Origin: Streptomyces lincolnensis
GTDB lineage: Bacteria; Actinomycetota; Actinomycetes; Streptomycetales; Streptomycetaceae
Assembly (NCBI RefSeq): GCF_021173675.1
Contig: NZ_JAIHON010000007.1
Coordinates: 124,001-188,000 of the forward strand
DNA length: 64,000 bases
Direction of reading: 5' to 3'
Position 1 is the stretch's first letter; each line of letters starts with the position of its first letter. Both the position numbers and the translations under genes were made by a program. Shown here one piece after another: positions 15,994 to 23,754 of the stretch. The notes beneath the pieces were generated by a model that did no database searches, was not told where the DNA came from, and was given only the letters and a program-made list of their open reading frames with translations.

Positions 15994-16026
15994 CGTAATC
16001 CGGAGCAGGTCGGGCGACGGATTGGC
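15994..16026 (-). promoter_or_regulatory. SigK-type promoter of the lipid-modification operon
   Basis: On the minus strand GCCAATCCG (16026-16018), 15 bases, then CGGATTACG (16002-15994). The -10 segment CGGATTACG is identical over nine bases to that in front of sigK (2900-2908). The expected transcription start is about 30 bases before the FAD gene start and leaves room for its AGGAGAAG site. Confidence 0.75.
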
Positions 16027-16121
16027 GGCGCGTCCGATCGATCGGAGGGCAGGTCGGCAGTCGGCGGGGCGTCGAGGGCGTCTTCGGTCAGGGCAGGCTC
16101 GGGGTGGTCCTCCGCCGGGGA

Positions 16122-17108
16122 TCAGCTCGTACGCGTGCCTCCCGGCCGTCGCCGGCCGTCGTCGACCGGCGTGTCCGGGGCGGGCGGGGGAGTCGGCACG
16201 GTCGCGTGCACCGGGTGCGTGTCCTCACCGGCGGGCACGGCCCGCGTCCACAGGCCCGCGACCAGGCCCACGATCACGACGGCGATGCCCAGCCACACCG
16301 ACGGCCCCGGTACCCCGGAGCCCGCCGCGGCTCCGACGACCGCGGCGGCCAGCGGTGCGATGCCGGTGAGCAGACCGGCCCGCCCGGCGCCGACGGAACG
16401 TACCGTCGAGTACCACAGGACGAAGGCGACCGCCGTCACCATCAGCGCCAGGTATCCGGCGGCCGCCCACTGCCCGCCGGTCAACTCCCGTGCGGCCGAA
16501 GGCCCTTCGAGGGTCACACCCAGGACGGCCAGCATGACGCCGCCCAGCCAGGCCGCGTGCACGGACACCCCCCACGGGCCGTGCCGTCGCAGTACCGGCA
16601 CCGCGAGCAGGGTGAACCCGGCCTCGCAGCCCAGGGCGAGGGCCGCCCAGGCCACGCCCACGGCATCGGTGCGGCCCGTGCCCTCCACCAGCACCGCACC
16701 CGCCATGACGACGGGCGCCGCCAGAAGGACCTGACGACTGGGACTGCGGCCCTCCAGGAGAGGTCCCATCACCCCGAGGAGCAGCGGGACGCACGCCACG
16801 GCGACGGCGATCACCGCGGGCTCGGCATGGGCGACGCCTCGGACCACGGCCACGTTGAACAGCACCAGCCCGGTGAGCGCGAGCCCGGTCAGCCACAGCC
16901 ACTCCCGTCCGCGCGGCCACACCAGCCGGGCACCGGCGAACCGGGCGATGACCACGAGAAGGGCGGTCGCGGCCGCGTACCGGACGGCCTGCGTGGTGAA
17001 CAGCGGGGCGTCGACGAGGGCGTGCGAGACGGTGACGCTGCTGCCGACCAGTGTCATGCCGATCATGCCGGGCACGAGCCGGGCGAACGAGGTGGAAGGA
17101 GTGTTCAT
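16122..17108 (-). CDS. EamA (DMT) family transporter
   Basis: About 328 residues from the ATG at 17108, which has CAGGGTGG upstream; a GTG at 17117 is an alternative. Around ten hydrophobic helices in two EamA repeats are visible, for example LLFTTQAVRYAAATALLVVIAR-like and AVGVAWAALALGCEAGFTLLA runs, and a Pro/Arg-rich cytoplasmic tail of about 35 residues. EamA proteins export or import amino acids and related metabolites. The gene is divergent from a MocR-type regulator with only about 30 bases between the two starts, a pairing in which the regulator usually controls the transporter. Confidence 0.9.
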   Translation of the reverse strand: MNTPSTSFARLVPGMIGMTLVGSSVTVSHALVDAPLFTTQAVRYAAATALLVVIARFAGARLVWPRGREWLWLTGLALTGLVLFNVAVVRGVAHAEPAVIAVAVACVPLLLGVMGPLLEGRSPSRQVLLAAPVVMAGAVLVEGTGRTDAVGVAWAALALGCEAGFTLLAVPVLRRHGPWGVSVHAAWLGGVMLAVLGVTLEGPSAARELTGGQWAAAGYLALMVTAVAFVLWYSTVRSVGAGRAGLLTGIAPLAAAVVGAAAGSGVPGPSVWLGIAVVIVGLVAGLWTRAVPAGEDTHPVHATVPTPPPAPDTPVDDGRRRPGGTRTS

Positions 17109-17141
17109 GGCGTCCACCCTGCCCGCACAATGGACGCCATG
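17106..17141. promoter_or_regulatory. Inverted repeat spanning both start codons of the EamA/MocR pair
   Basis: Arms CATGGCGTCCA (17106-17116) and TGGACGCCATG (17131-17141) are perfect complements over 11 bp with a 14-base spacer. Each arm contains the proposed ATG of one gene. A regulator bound here would block initiation in both directions, which makes it a good MocR operator candidate. Confidence 0.6.
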
Positions 17142-18686
17142 GGCAGGTCCACGAAGTCACCGTCCGAGGGGTCCAAAACGCCGCCTCCGATGCCGTCCGG
17201 TCCGAGTGTCGGCGAGCCGTCCCTCGGGTCGGACTTCCTCCAGCTGGACATCGGCCAGGCGCCGCCCGGCGGGCGTACCGCCTGGCTCGCCGACCGGCTG
17301 CGCTCGGCCATCGCGGACGGCCGGCTCCCGGTCGGAGCGCGGCTGCCGGCCAGCCGGGTGCTGGCCGAGGAGCTGCGGGTCACCCGGGGCGTGGTCACCG
17401 AGGCGTACCGCCGGCTCGCCGAGTCCGGGCAGATCGCCGGGCGCGGGCGGCTCGGCACGGTGGTGGTGGCGGCCCCCGCCGCGCCCCGCGACCGCGACCA
17501 CGCCCCCGAGGAACCCGGGCCCGCGCTCTTCGGCTCCGCCGACCGCGACGGCGTCATCGACGCGCTGCGCTCCCTGCCCTGCCGTATCGACCTCTCCCCG
17601 GGCGTCCCCGACCTCGCCGCCTTTCCACGCACCGCCTGGCTGCGCGCCGAACGCTCCGTCCTCGCGGGCGTCACGCCGGCCGACTTCGGCTACGGCGATC
17701 CGCGCGGCGCCCCCGCGCTGCGTCGGGCCGTCGTCGGCTGGCTGGCCCGCAACCGCGGCATCCGCGCCGACCCGGACGAGGTCGTGGTGGTCGCCGGGGT
17801 GGCGCAGGCCTTCGCCCTGCTGGGGCAGCTGCTGCGGGCGGACGGCATCCTCCGTGTGGCCGTCGAGGACCCCGGATCGCTGGGGGCGCGGCAGCAGTTG
17901 GAGTACGGCGGTCACACCGTCGTCCCCGTCCCCGTGGACGCCGGCGGCATCGACGTGGGCGCGCTGCGCGCCGGCGGCGCCCGGGCGGTGCTGATGACCC
18001 CGGCGCATCAGTTCCCCACCGGTGTCGTCCTCGACGGGGAACGCCGGCGCGAGCTGCTGCGCTGGGCGGCCGAGGGCGGGGTGGTCATCGAGGACGACTA
18101 CGACGCCGAGCACCGCTACGACCGGCCTCCGGTGCCGGCGCTGCGCTCACTGATGCCCGACGGCGTCTGCTACGCGGGCAGCGTCTCCAAGCTCCTGGCG
18201 CCCGCGCTCCGGGTGGGCTGGCTGCTCGTCCCCCCGAACCGGCTGGACGCCGCCGTGACGGCCAAGCGGTACGCCGATCTCGGCAACGGCATCCTCACCC
18301 AGCTGGTCCTGGCCCGGCTGATGGACTCCGGCGAGCTGGAACGGCACCTGCGCCATGTCCGGCTGCGCCACCGGCGGCGCCGGGACGTGATGCTGCGGGC
18401 CATCGAGGCCCACCTGCCCGGCGCCCGCGTCCACGGGGCGGCCGCCGGGCTGCACCTCATGGTCACCTTCGAGGACCGTCGGGGGAGCGGCCCGAACGAC
18501 ACCGACCTCGCCGCGGCCGCCCTCGCACGGGGCGTCAAGGTCCACCCCCTGTCCTGGCACCGGATCAACCCCGGCCCTCCCGGCCTGGTCCTCGGCTACG
18601 CGGCCGGAGCCGCCCACGAGATCGACGAGGGCATCACCGTCGTCGGCGATGCCCTGCGCGGCCTGCGCGCCGGTTCTCCCCGGTAG
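17139..18686 (+). CDS. MocR-type PLP-dependent GntR regulator
   Basis: About 515 residues from the ATG at 17139 (ATG 17130 is equally possible). An N-terminal GntR winged helix (LADRLRSAIADGRLPVGARLPASRVLAEEL) is fused to a class I aminotransferase-like domain. The PLP lysine is in YAGSVSKLLAPALRVGW and an Asp in VIEDDYDAEHRYDRPP. MocR proteins sense PLP or PLP-amino acid adducts and regulate vitamin B6, amine or transport genes. No ribosome site is visible, which suggests a leaderless message. Its presumed target is the divergent EamA gene. Confidence 0.92.
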   Translation: MGRSTKSPSEGSKTPPPMPSGPSVGEPSLGSDFLQLDIGQAPPGGRTAWLADRLRSAIADGRLPVGARLPASRVLAEELRVTRGVVTEAYRRLAESGQIAGRGRLGTVVVAAPAAPRDRDHAPEEPGPALFGSADRDGVIDALRSLPCRIDLSPGVPDLAAFPRTAWLRAERSVLAGVTPADFGYGDPRGAPALRRAVVGWLARNRGIRADPDEVVVVAGVAQAFALLGQLLRADGILRVAVEDPGSLGARQQLEYGGHTVVPVPVDAGGIDVGALRAGGARAVLMTPAHQFPTGVVLDGERRRELLRWAAEGGVVIEDDYDAEHRYDRPPVPALRSLMPDGVCYAGSVSKLLAPALRVGWLLVPPNRLDAAVTAKRYADLGNGILTQLVLARLMDSGELERHLRHVRLRHRRRRDVMLRAIEAHLPGARVHGAAAGLHLMVTFEDRRGSGPNDTDLAAAALARGVKVHPLSWHRINPGPPGLVLGYAAGAAHEIDEGITVVGDALRGLRAGSPR

Positions 18687-18773
18687 TTCCACCGATGCCC
18701 CGGAGCGGCCTGTCCGACGGCGGCCCGGCCGGCGGGGGCGAGACGGAAGGCGGACCCGCGCCGGTCCGGTGCG

Positions 18774-19355
18774 TCAGGGCGTCCCGAGGCCGCGCAGCAG
18801 CGTGTCGACGACGACGTCCGCCGCCTGCCCGGGGCTCAGCCGGGGCATCTCCCGGGACACCAGGTGCATGAGCTGGGGCAGCAGCGCGCTCGCCCATCCC
18901 TGGGGGAGGTCGGGACGCAGGAGCCCGTCGTCCGTGGCGCGCTGGAGAAACGTGTCGACCTCGCGGATGGAGGCGTCACGGCGGGCGTGGACGCTCTCGT
19001 CGGCGAGCATGCGGGCGAGGTCGACCGGCCAGGTGCGGTTGACGGCGATGATGTTCTCGACGTAGCGGTGCAGGGCGACGGCGACGGGTGCCTCGCGCAG
19101 CCGTGCGTCCTCGATGGCGTGTTCGATGGCCGTCAGACGTGCTTCGTAGATGGCGGCGAGGAGATCCTCACGTGAGGCGAAGCGCCGGTAGACGGTACGC
19201 CGGTCCACACCCGCCTCGGCGGCGATGCTCGCGATGCTCGCGCCCGGATCGGCGGCCAGCATCCGCGCCCCGGTGGTCAGGACGGCTTCCAGATTGCGTG
19301 CGGCGTCGGCTCTCACCGCACCGAGTCTAGCCGGGTCGTGGGGAACCTGAGACAC
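18774..19355 (-). CDS. TetR family transcriptional regulator
   Basis: A 193-residue repressor with a GTG start at 19355 (GAGG seven bases upstream). The N-terminal helix-turn-helix is SIASIAAEAGVDRRTVYRRFASREDLLAAIYEA. The C-terminal ligand domain (VENIIAVNRTWPVDLARML) has no identifiable ligand. It faces the MocR gene tail to tail. The epoxide-hydrolase-like/NmrA genes upstream carry two palindromes that could be its operators, but this is only proximity. Confidence 0.9.
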   Translation of the reverse strand: MSQVPHDPARLGAVRADAARNLEAVLTTGARMLAADPGASIASIAAEAGVDRRTVYRRFASREDLLAAIYEARLTAIEHAIEDARLREAPVAVALHRYVENIIAVNRTWPVDLARMLADESVHARRDASIREVDTFLQRATDDGLLRPDLPQGWASALLPQLMHLVSREMPRLSPGQAADVVVDTLLRGLGTP

Positions 19356-19419
19356 CTGTCGCCTCGGGAGTGTGCGGCTGCGGTCGTTAAGCGGGACACC
19401 GTTGTGGCAGGTGGTGAGC

Positions 19420-19511
19420 AGGCCGATCCCGACGTGTGGGGCGGGCCGATCCCGATGTGTTTAGCAGGCCGATCATGATGTGTTGAGCAGGCCGATCATG
19501 ATGTGTGCGGA
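19420..19511. repeat. Four tandem 23-bp repeats, possible remnant IS end
   Basis: Copies start at 19420, 19443, 19466 and 19489, with core (A/G)GGCCGATC(CC/AT)GA(T/C)GTGT. Copies 3 and 4 share the first 18 or so bases exactly; copies 1 and 2 have CCC in place of CAT. Multiple roughly 20-bp repeats of this kind are seen at the ends of IS21-family elements, but no transposase gene or partner end is present. The last copy ends seven bases before the epoxide-hydrolase-like gene's stop. Confidence 0.75.
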
Positions 19512-19518
19512 CGGCACG

Positions 19519-20400
19519 TCAGGGTCCGGACCCGGCCGGCCGCCGGGCGTGCACCCTGCCGAGGAAGTCCCGCACCAGGGAGACGACTTCCTCCAGATGG
19601 GTCTCCAGCAGCCAGTGCCCGCCGTCGAGCAGATGGAGTTCGGCGTCCGGCAGGTCGCGCAGGTAGGCGCGGGCGGCGCCCTCGGGCATGTAGCCGTCCT
19701 GGGGCCCCCAGGCGATCAGCGTCGGGGGGCGGTGCTCCCGCAGGTACTCCTGGTACGTCGGGAACCAGTCGAGGTTCTCCCGCAGCCCCTCCATCAGCCC
19801 GACCATGATCTCGCGTCGTCGCGGGGTGTCCAGCAGCGGCCAGGACAGCTTCCACAGGTCGGGGCTGATCCGCCCCACCAGGCGCTCGTCGATTTCGCCG
19901 ACGAACTCGTCGCGCAGCCCCTCCTCGGTCACGGCCTCCAGCAGCCGGGTCCGCCCCTCGGGCGTCGGGTGGTCCCAGTACTCGCGGAGCGTCTTGTACT
20001 TCGGGCCGAGTTCGTCCTCGTAGATGTCCCCGTTCTGGATGACGAGGGCCGCGACGCGTTCCGGCGCGCGCATGGCCAGCCGCAGCCCGATCTGCGATCC
20101 GTAGTCGTGCAGGTAGAGGGCGTACCGCTGGAGATCCAGCGCGGTGGTGAACCGCTCCAGGAACCCGGCGTACCCGTCGAAGGTGTACGGGAAGTCGGCC
20201 GGGTCGGGGGTGTCGCTGTAACCGAAACCCGGGAAGTCCGGCGCGACGAGCCGCCACCGGTCGGCCAACGCCGGCATGAAGGCACGGAACTGGAACGAGG
20301 AGGACGGATAGCCGTGCGGGAGCAGCACGACGGGCGCGTCCGGGGGACCCGCCTCGCGGTAGAAGACGCGGACTCCGTCGACGTCCGCGTATCGGTGCAC
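19519..20400 (-). CDS. Epoxide-hydrolase-like alpha/beta hydrolase
   Basis: From the GTG at 20400 it has 293 residues, the normal size. Motifs: HGYPSSSFQFR (oxyanion), LYLHDYGSQIGLRLA with the nucleophile Asp in HDYG, the acid near WGPQDGYMP, and the His in DGGHWLLE. An Asp nucleophile places it with haloalkane dehalogenase/epoxide hydrolase-type enzymes. The start is uncertain: a perfect AGGAGG lies eight bases before an in-frame ATC at 20424, and the frame stays open to 20565, overlapping the divergent promoter region. The divergent partners are NmrA and SDR reductases, so it may act in the same detoxification response. Confidence 0.85.
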   Translation of the reverse strand: MHRYADVDGVRVFYREAGPPDAPVVLLPHGYPSSSFQFRAFMPALADRWRLVAPDFPGFGYSDTPDPADFPYTFDGYAGFLERFTTALDLQRYALYLHDYGSQIGLRLAMRAPERVAALVIQNGDIYEDELGPKYKTLREYWDHPTPEGRTRLLEAVTEEGLRDEFVGEIDERLVGRISPDLWKLSWPLLDTPRRREIMVGLMEGLRENLDWFPTYQEYLREHRPPTLIAWGPQDGYMPEGAARAYLRDLPDAELHLLDGGHWLLETHLEEVVSLVRDFLGRVHARRPAGSGP

Positions 20401-20524
20401 GGTCCTGAGGGCCGCAGTGTCGATCGTTCTCGCCTCCTGTGCGGGTGGGACAGGGAGACAGGCCCCGTACCCACGCGACGCCCGTCCGAACTTCCGGCCG
20501 AGGAACGGCAGGGTTCCCCCGGAA

Positions 20525-20566
20525 GTTGACGTGTCAACGGACGAGTGATTTAGTTGATGCATCAAC
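20525..20566. promoter_or_regulatory. Promoter with two related palindromes before the NmrA gene
   Basis: GTTGACGTGTCAAC (20525-20538) has 6-bp arms around GT, and GTTGATGCATCAAC (20553-20566) is a perfect 14-bp palindrome; both fit GTTGAYGYRTCAAC with centres 28 bp apart. A -35-like TTGACG (20526-20531), 17 bases, and TTTAGT (20549-20554) suggest a sigma-70-type promoter on the + strand. One palindrome covers the -35 and the other the transcription start, which is typical for repression. Confidence 0.6.
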
Positions 20567-20597
20567 AGGTTCCTTTCCTGGGACAGGAGAAGGTGTC

Positions 20598-21548
20598 ATG
20601 AGCGAGAAGAAGGTCATCGCGGTCGCCGGAGCCACGGGTGCGCAGGGCGGCGGTGCCGTGCGGGCGATCCTGGCCGATCCGGACTCCGGTTTCGCGGTGC
20701 GTGCACTGACCCGCAACCCCGACTCGCCGGCCGCCAAGGAACTCACCGCCCTCGGGGCCGAGGTGGTGCGGGCGGACTTCTACGACGAGCCGAGCGTGCA
20801 CCGGGCGTTCGAGGGTGCCTACGGTGCCTTCCTGGTCACCAACTTCTGGGCGCACGGTTCGGCGGCCAAGGAGGTCCAGGAGGTCGAGACCCTCGTGCGG
20901 GCCGCGAAGGCCGCCGGTCTGAAGCACGTGGTGTGGTCGACGCTGGAGGACACCCGGGAGCTGCTGCCGCTGGAGGACGAGCGGATGCCGGTGCTTCAGG
21001 AGAAGTACAACGTGCCGCACTTCGACGTGAAGGGCGAGGCGAACGAGCTGTTCCGGCAGGCCGGGGTGCCCACCACGTTCTTGAACACCACCTTCTTCTT
21101 CCAGGGCCTCCTGTCGGCGATGGCGCCGAAGCGGGCCGAGGACGGGGTGCTGACGCTGACCCTGCCGTTCGAGGACGGCAAGCTGCTCGCCGGTGTGGAC
21201 GTCGACGACATCGGCCGCACGGCCTACGCGATCCTCCAGGGCGGCGAGAAGTTCATCGGCCACACCATCGGCCTGGCCGGCGATCACCTGACCGGCGCCC
21301 AGTACGCCGAGAAGCTGTCGGGCGCGCTCGGCGAGCCGGTGCGATTCCAGCCGGTGCCCTACGACGTCTTCCGTTCCCTGGGCGTCCCGGCGGGCGATGA
21401 GATCGCCAACATGTTCCAGTACTACGGCGACTTCGACCGCGAGTTCACCGGCGCCCGCGATCTGGACCGGCTGCGCGAGATCAACCCGGCGCTGAAGGAC
21501 TTCGACACCTGGCTGGCCGAGAACGCCTCCCGGATCCAGGTGGGTTGA
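20598..21548 (+). CDS. NmrA/HSCARG-type NAD(P)-binding protein
   Basis: A 316-residue protein with a GAGAAGG site before the ATG. The N-terminal Rossmann motif is VAGATGAQGGGAVRAIL, an atypical SDR glycine pattern (GxxGxxG). Then come GAYGAFLVTNFW, KHVVWSTLEDT and VPTTFLNTTFFFQG. NmrA-like proteins bind NADP(H) as redox sensors or reduce quinone-like compounds. It is translationally linked to an SDR gene two bases downstream and lies behind two palindromes. Confidence 0.9.
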   Translation: MSEKKVIAVAGATGAQGGGAVRAILADPDSGFAVRALTRNPDSPAAKELTALGAEVVRADFYDEPSVHRAFEGAYGAFLVTNFWAHGSAAKEVQEVETLVRAAKAAGLKHVVWSTLEDTRELLPLEDERMPVLQEKYNVPHFDVKGEANELFRQAGVPTTFLNTTFFFQGLLSAMAPKRAEDGVLTLTLPFEDGKLLAGVDVDDIGRTAYAILQGGEKFIGHTIGLAGDHLTGAQYAEKLSGALGEPVRFQPVPYDVFRSLGVPAGDEIANMFQYYGDFDREFTGARDLDRLREINPALKDFDTWLAENASRIQVG

Positions 21549-21550
21549 GG

Positions 21551-22351
21551 ATGAGCCAGACATCCGCGTCCGGTCGTGACGGGGCACAGGGCTTACCGCA
21601 CAGCACACGGGGCCTACCGCTCACCGGAAAAGCCGCCTTGGTGACCGCCGCGAGCCGCGGCATCGGCGCGGCCATCGCCCGCCGGCTGGCCCGCGAGGGT
21701 GCGGCCGTGGCCCTCACCTACCACTCGTCCCCCGAGCGAGCCGAGAAGATCGTCGCGGAGATCACGGCCGAGGGCGGCAGGGCCGTGGCGATCGCGGCCG
21801 ACGCCACCGACGCCGGGGCGGTCCGTGCGGTGGTCGAGCGCACCGTCGAGGACCTGGGCCGCCTGGACATCCTGGTGAACAACGCGGGTGGTGGTCCCTT
21901 CGGGCCGATCGACGACCTCACGCTCGAGGAGTTCGACCAGTCCGTCGCGGTCAACGTGCGCTCGATGTTCGTCGCCACCCAGGAAGCGCTGCGGCACATG
22001 GGGGACGGCGGCCGGATCATCTCGATCGGCAGCGTCTACGCCGAGCGGATCCCGATCCCGTACGGCACGCTGTACGCCCTCTCCAAGGCCGCCGTCGGCG
22101 GTTTCACCCGCGCGCCGGCCCGGGAGCTGGGGCCACGGGCGATCACGGTGAACAACGTCCAGCCCGGTCCGGTCGACACCGATTCCAACCCCCGCGACGG
22201 TGAACTCGCCCAGGTGATGACCGCGTTGACCCCGGCGGGCCGGTACGCCTCTCCGGACGAGCTGACCGGTCTGATCGCCTACATCGCCGGGCCGGAGTCG
22301 GCGTTTCTGACCGGGGCGACGATCAGCATCGACGGCGGCTACACCGTCTAG
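21551..22351 (+). CDS. SDR family oxidoreductase
   Basis: A 266-residue classical short-chain dehydrogenase, starting two bases after the NmrA stop. It has the cofactor loop TAASRGIGAAIARRLA, NNAGGGP, the catalytic Ser in ISIGSVYA, and Tyr/Lys in YALSKAAVGG. It ends SIDGGYTV as typical for the family. It should reduce a carbonyl or oxidise an alcohol with NADP(H). It is the second gene of an NmrA-SDR operon, presumably induced by the same signal. Confidence 0.92.
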   Translation: MSQTSASGRDGAQGLPHSTRGLPLTGKAALVTAASRGIGAAIARRLAREGAAVALTYHSSPERAEKIVAEITAEGGRAVAIAADATDAGAVRAVVERTVEDLGRLDILVNNAGGGPFGPIDDLTLEEFDQSVAVNVRSMFVATQEALRHMGDGGRIISIGSVYAERIPIPYGTLYALSKAAVGGFTRAPARELGPRAITVNNVQPGPVDTDSNPRDGELAQVMTALTPAGRYASPDELTGLIAYIAGPESAFLTGATISIDGGYTV

Positions 22352-22446
22352 GTGTGCTGTTCGGAGAGGTTGGTGACGCGGCTGGCGGTCGAGTTCCCCC
22401 AGGGAACTAGGGTGGGTTGTCCCGGGAATCCACAGGGGAGGATGCC

Positions 22447-23259
22447 GTGGCTCCGATCATCGAACTCGACTCGCCCACCTCCGAAGCGGTGGACGGCCGC
22501 CATATCCGGGCCCTCACCTTCCAGGATGTACGCCTGGAATACCTGACCTCGACCCTGCGCGGGCTCGGCATCGACGCGGCGGGCCGGGACGCGCTGGTCA
22601 TCGGCAGCGGGCGGGGCGTCCTCGCCCGTGGCCTGGCGGAGCTCGGCTTCCATGTCGTCGCCCTCGACCCGTCCCCGAAGGCCACGGCCCTGGCGCGACA
22701 GGCATCCGAGGATGAGGCCGTCGAGACCGGCGGGACTGTCGAGACCGGCGGGGGCGTCGAGGGCGGCGGGGCCGTCGAATACGCCACGGCGCCGGCCGAG
22801 GACCCCGGCCTGGCCGGCTCGTCCTTCGACGTCGTCTTCTGTACCGACACCTTCGAGATCACCGACGACCTGGACGGGGTCCTCGCGCACGCTGCCCGCC
22901 TGCTGCGACCGGACGGTGTCCTGTTCTACGACACGGTCAACCGCACACCGGTGTCCCGGCTGATCTACCTCGGGGCCTTCCAGACCTTGCCGTTCACACG
23001 GATCATGCCCCGTCACCGCTACGCGGCCGCGCGGCTGCGTACGCCCGGCGAGGTCGAGGCCGCGCTCGCCGCGAACGGCCTGCGCCACGAGGGCGTCTGC
23101 TCCTTCAAGCCCGAGAGCGTCCTCGGCCTCGTGCGTGCCGTCATCGCGCGCCGGAGCGGGAAGATCACCGATGCGGCCATCCCCGCGATGACCGGCTTCG
23201 TCCTCGAACCCGACGGCAAGCCCGTCGTCACGTATCTCGGTCACGCCCGCCGCCCCTAG
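22447..23259 (+). CDS. Class I SAM-dependent methyltransferase, UbiG-like
   Basis: About 270 residues from the GTG at 22447 (GGGGAGGATG upstream). SAM motif I is VIGSGRGVLARGLAELG with the acidic end VVALDPSPKA. FDVVFCTDTFEITDD and LRPDGVLFYDTVNR follow. The overall pattern resembles 3-demethylubiquinone-9 methyltransferases (UbiG). A low-complexity insertion with repeated VETGG/VEGGG units (about residues 95-115) interrupts the domain. The substrate is unknown. Confidence 0.88.
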   Translation: MAPIIELDSPTSEAVDGRHIRALTFQDVRLEYLTSTLRGLGIDAAGRDALVIGSGRGVLARGLAELGFHVVALDPSPKATALARQASEDEAVETGGTVETGGGVEGGGAVEYATAPAEDPGLAGSSFDVVFCTDTFEITDDLDGVLAHAARLLRPDGVLFYDTVNRTPVSRLIYLGAFQTLPFTRIMPRHRYAAARLRTPGEVEAALAANGLRHEGVCSFKPESVLGLVRAVIARRSGKITDAAIPAMTGFVLEPDGKPVVTYLGHARRP

Positions 23260-23271
23260 GCGCCCGCCCGC

Positions 23272-23661
23272 CTACGCGAGCCAGAGCGAGCCGCGCCGAT
23301 GGCGCGCCGGAGGTATGTCCACGGCGTCCGCGGCATCGAGCGCGAGTTCGTCGGTGGTGGAGTTCAGCAGCCGCAGCAGAGTGCCTACTTGGGTGCGGAG
23401 TCGCTGTCGCGCCCGGCGTTCCTCCAGTGCGGACCACACGGCGACGGAGCGGTCCTGCTGGTACCGAGGGAAGGAGTAGACGTCCACCGTGCGGCGGACC
23501 GGGCGAGGTCGAGGCCTTCTGGACTCTCGTGCCGCGTCGGTGAGGCTCTGTGCGCTGTACCGGAGGTCATGGAGGACCACGGAACGCCAGGGCCTTCTCG
23601 ATGAGGGGCCGGGTGTCCTCCGGCCGCGTGCAGGGGGCGGATGGTGGGCGGTGCGTGACAC
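23272..23661 (-). CDS. Possible small hypothetical protein
   Basis: An open frame of up to 129 residues covers most of the 495-base space between the methyltransferase and the CGNR gene. The C-terminal half (VAVWSALEERRARQRLRTQ, LLRLLNSTTDELALDAADA) has balanced composition and G/C-ending codons; the Arg/Pro-rich first half does not. I do not recognise a family and see no clear ribosome site, so only the second half may be coding, or nothing. Beyond it, 23662-23754 shows no further gene. Confidence 0.3.
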   Translation of the reverse strand: MSRTAHHPPPARGRRTPGPSSRRPWRSVVLHDLRYSAQSLTDAARESRRPRPRPVRRTVDVYSFPRYQQDRSVAVWSALEERRARQRLRTQVGTLLRLLNSTTDELALDAADAVDIPPARHRRGSLWLA

Positions 23662-23754
23662 GGGACTCCGTTCGCGGCAACCGCCAGGTATCTCCTGGCG
23701 GGCTACCTGAAGCCCGTCGCCCCTGTCGAACGTGTGTTTCCCATGGGTGTCACC

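Noticed and set aside
19420..19511. CRISPR array
   Set aside because: The repeats are directly adjacent with no unique spacers, and no cas genes are present.
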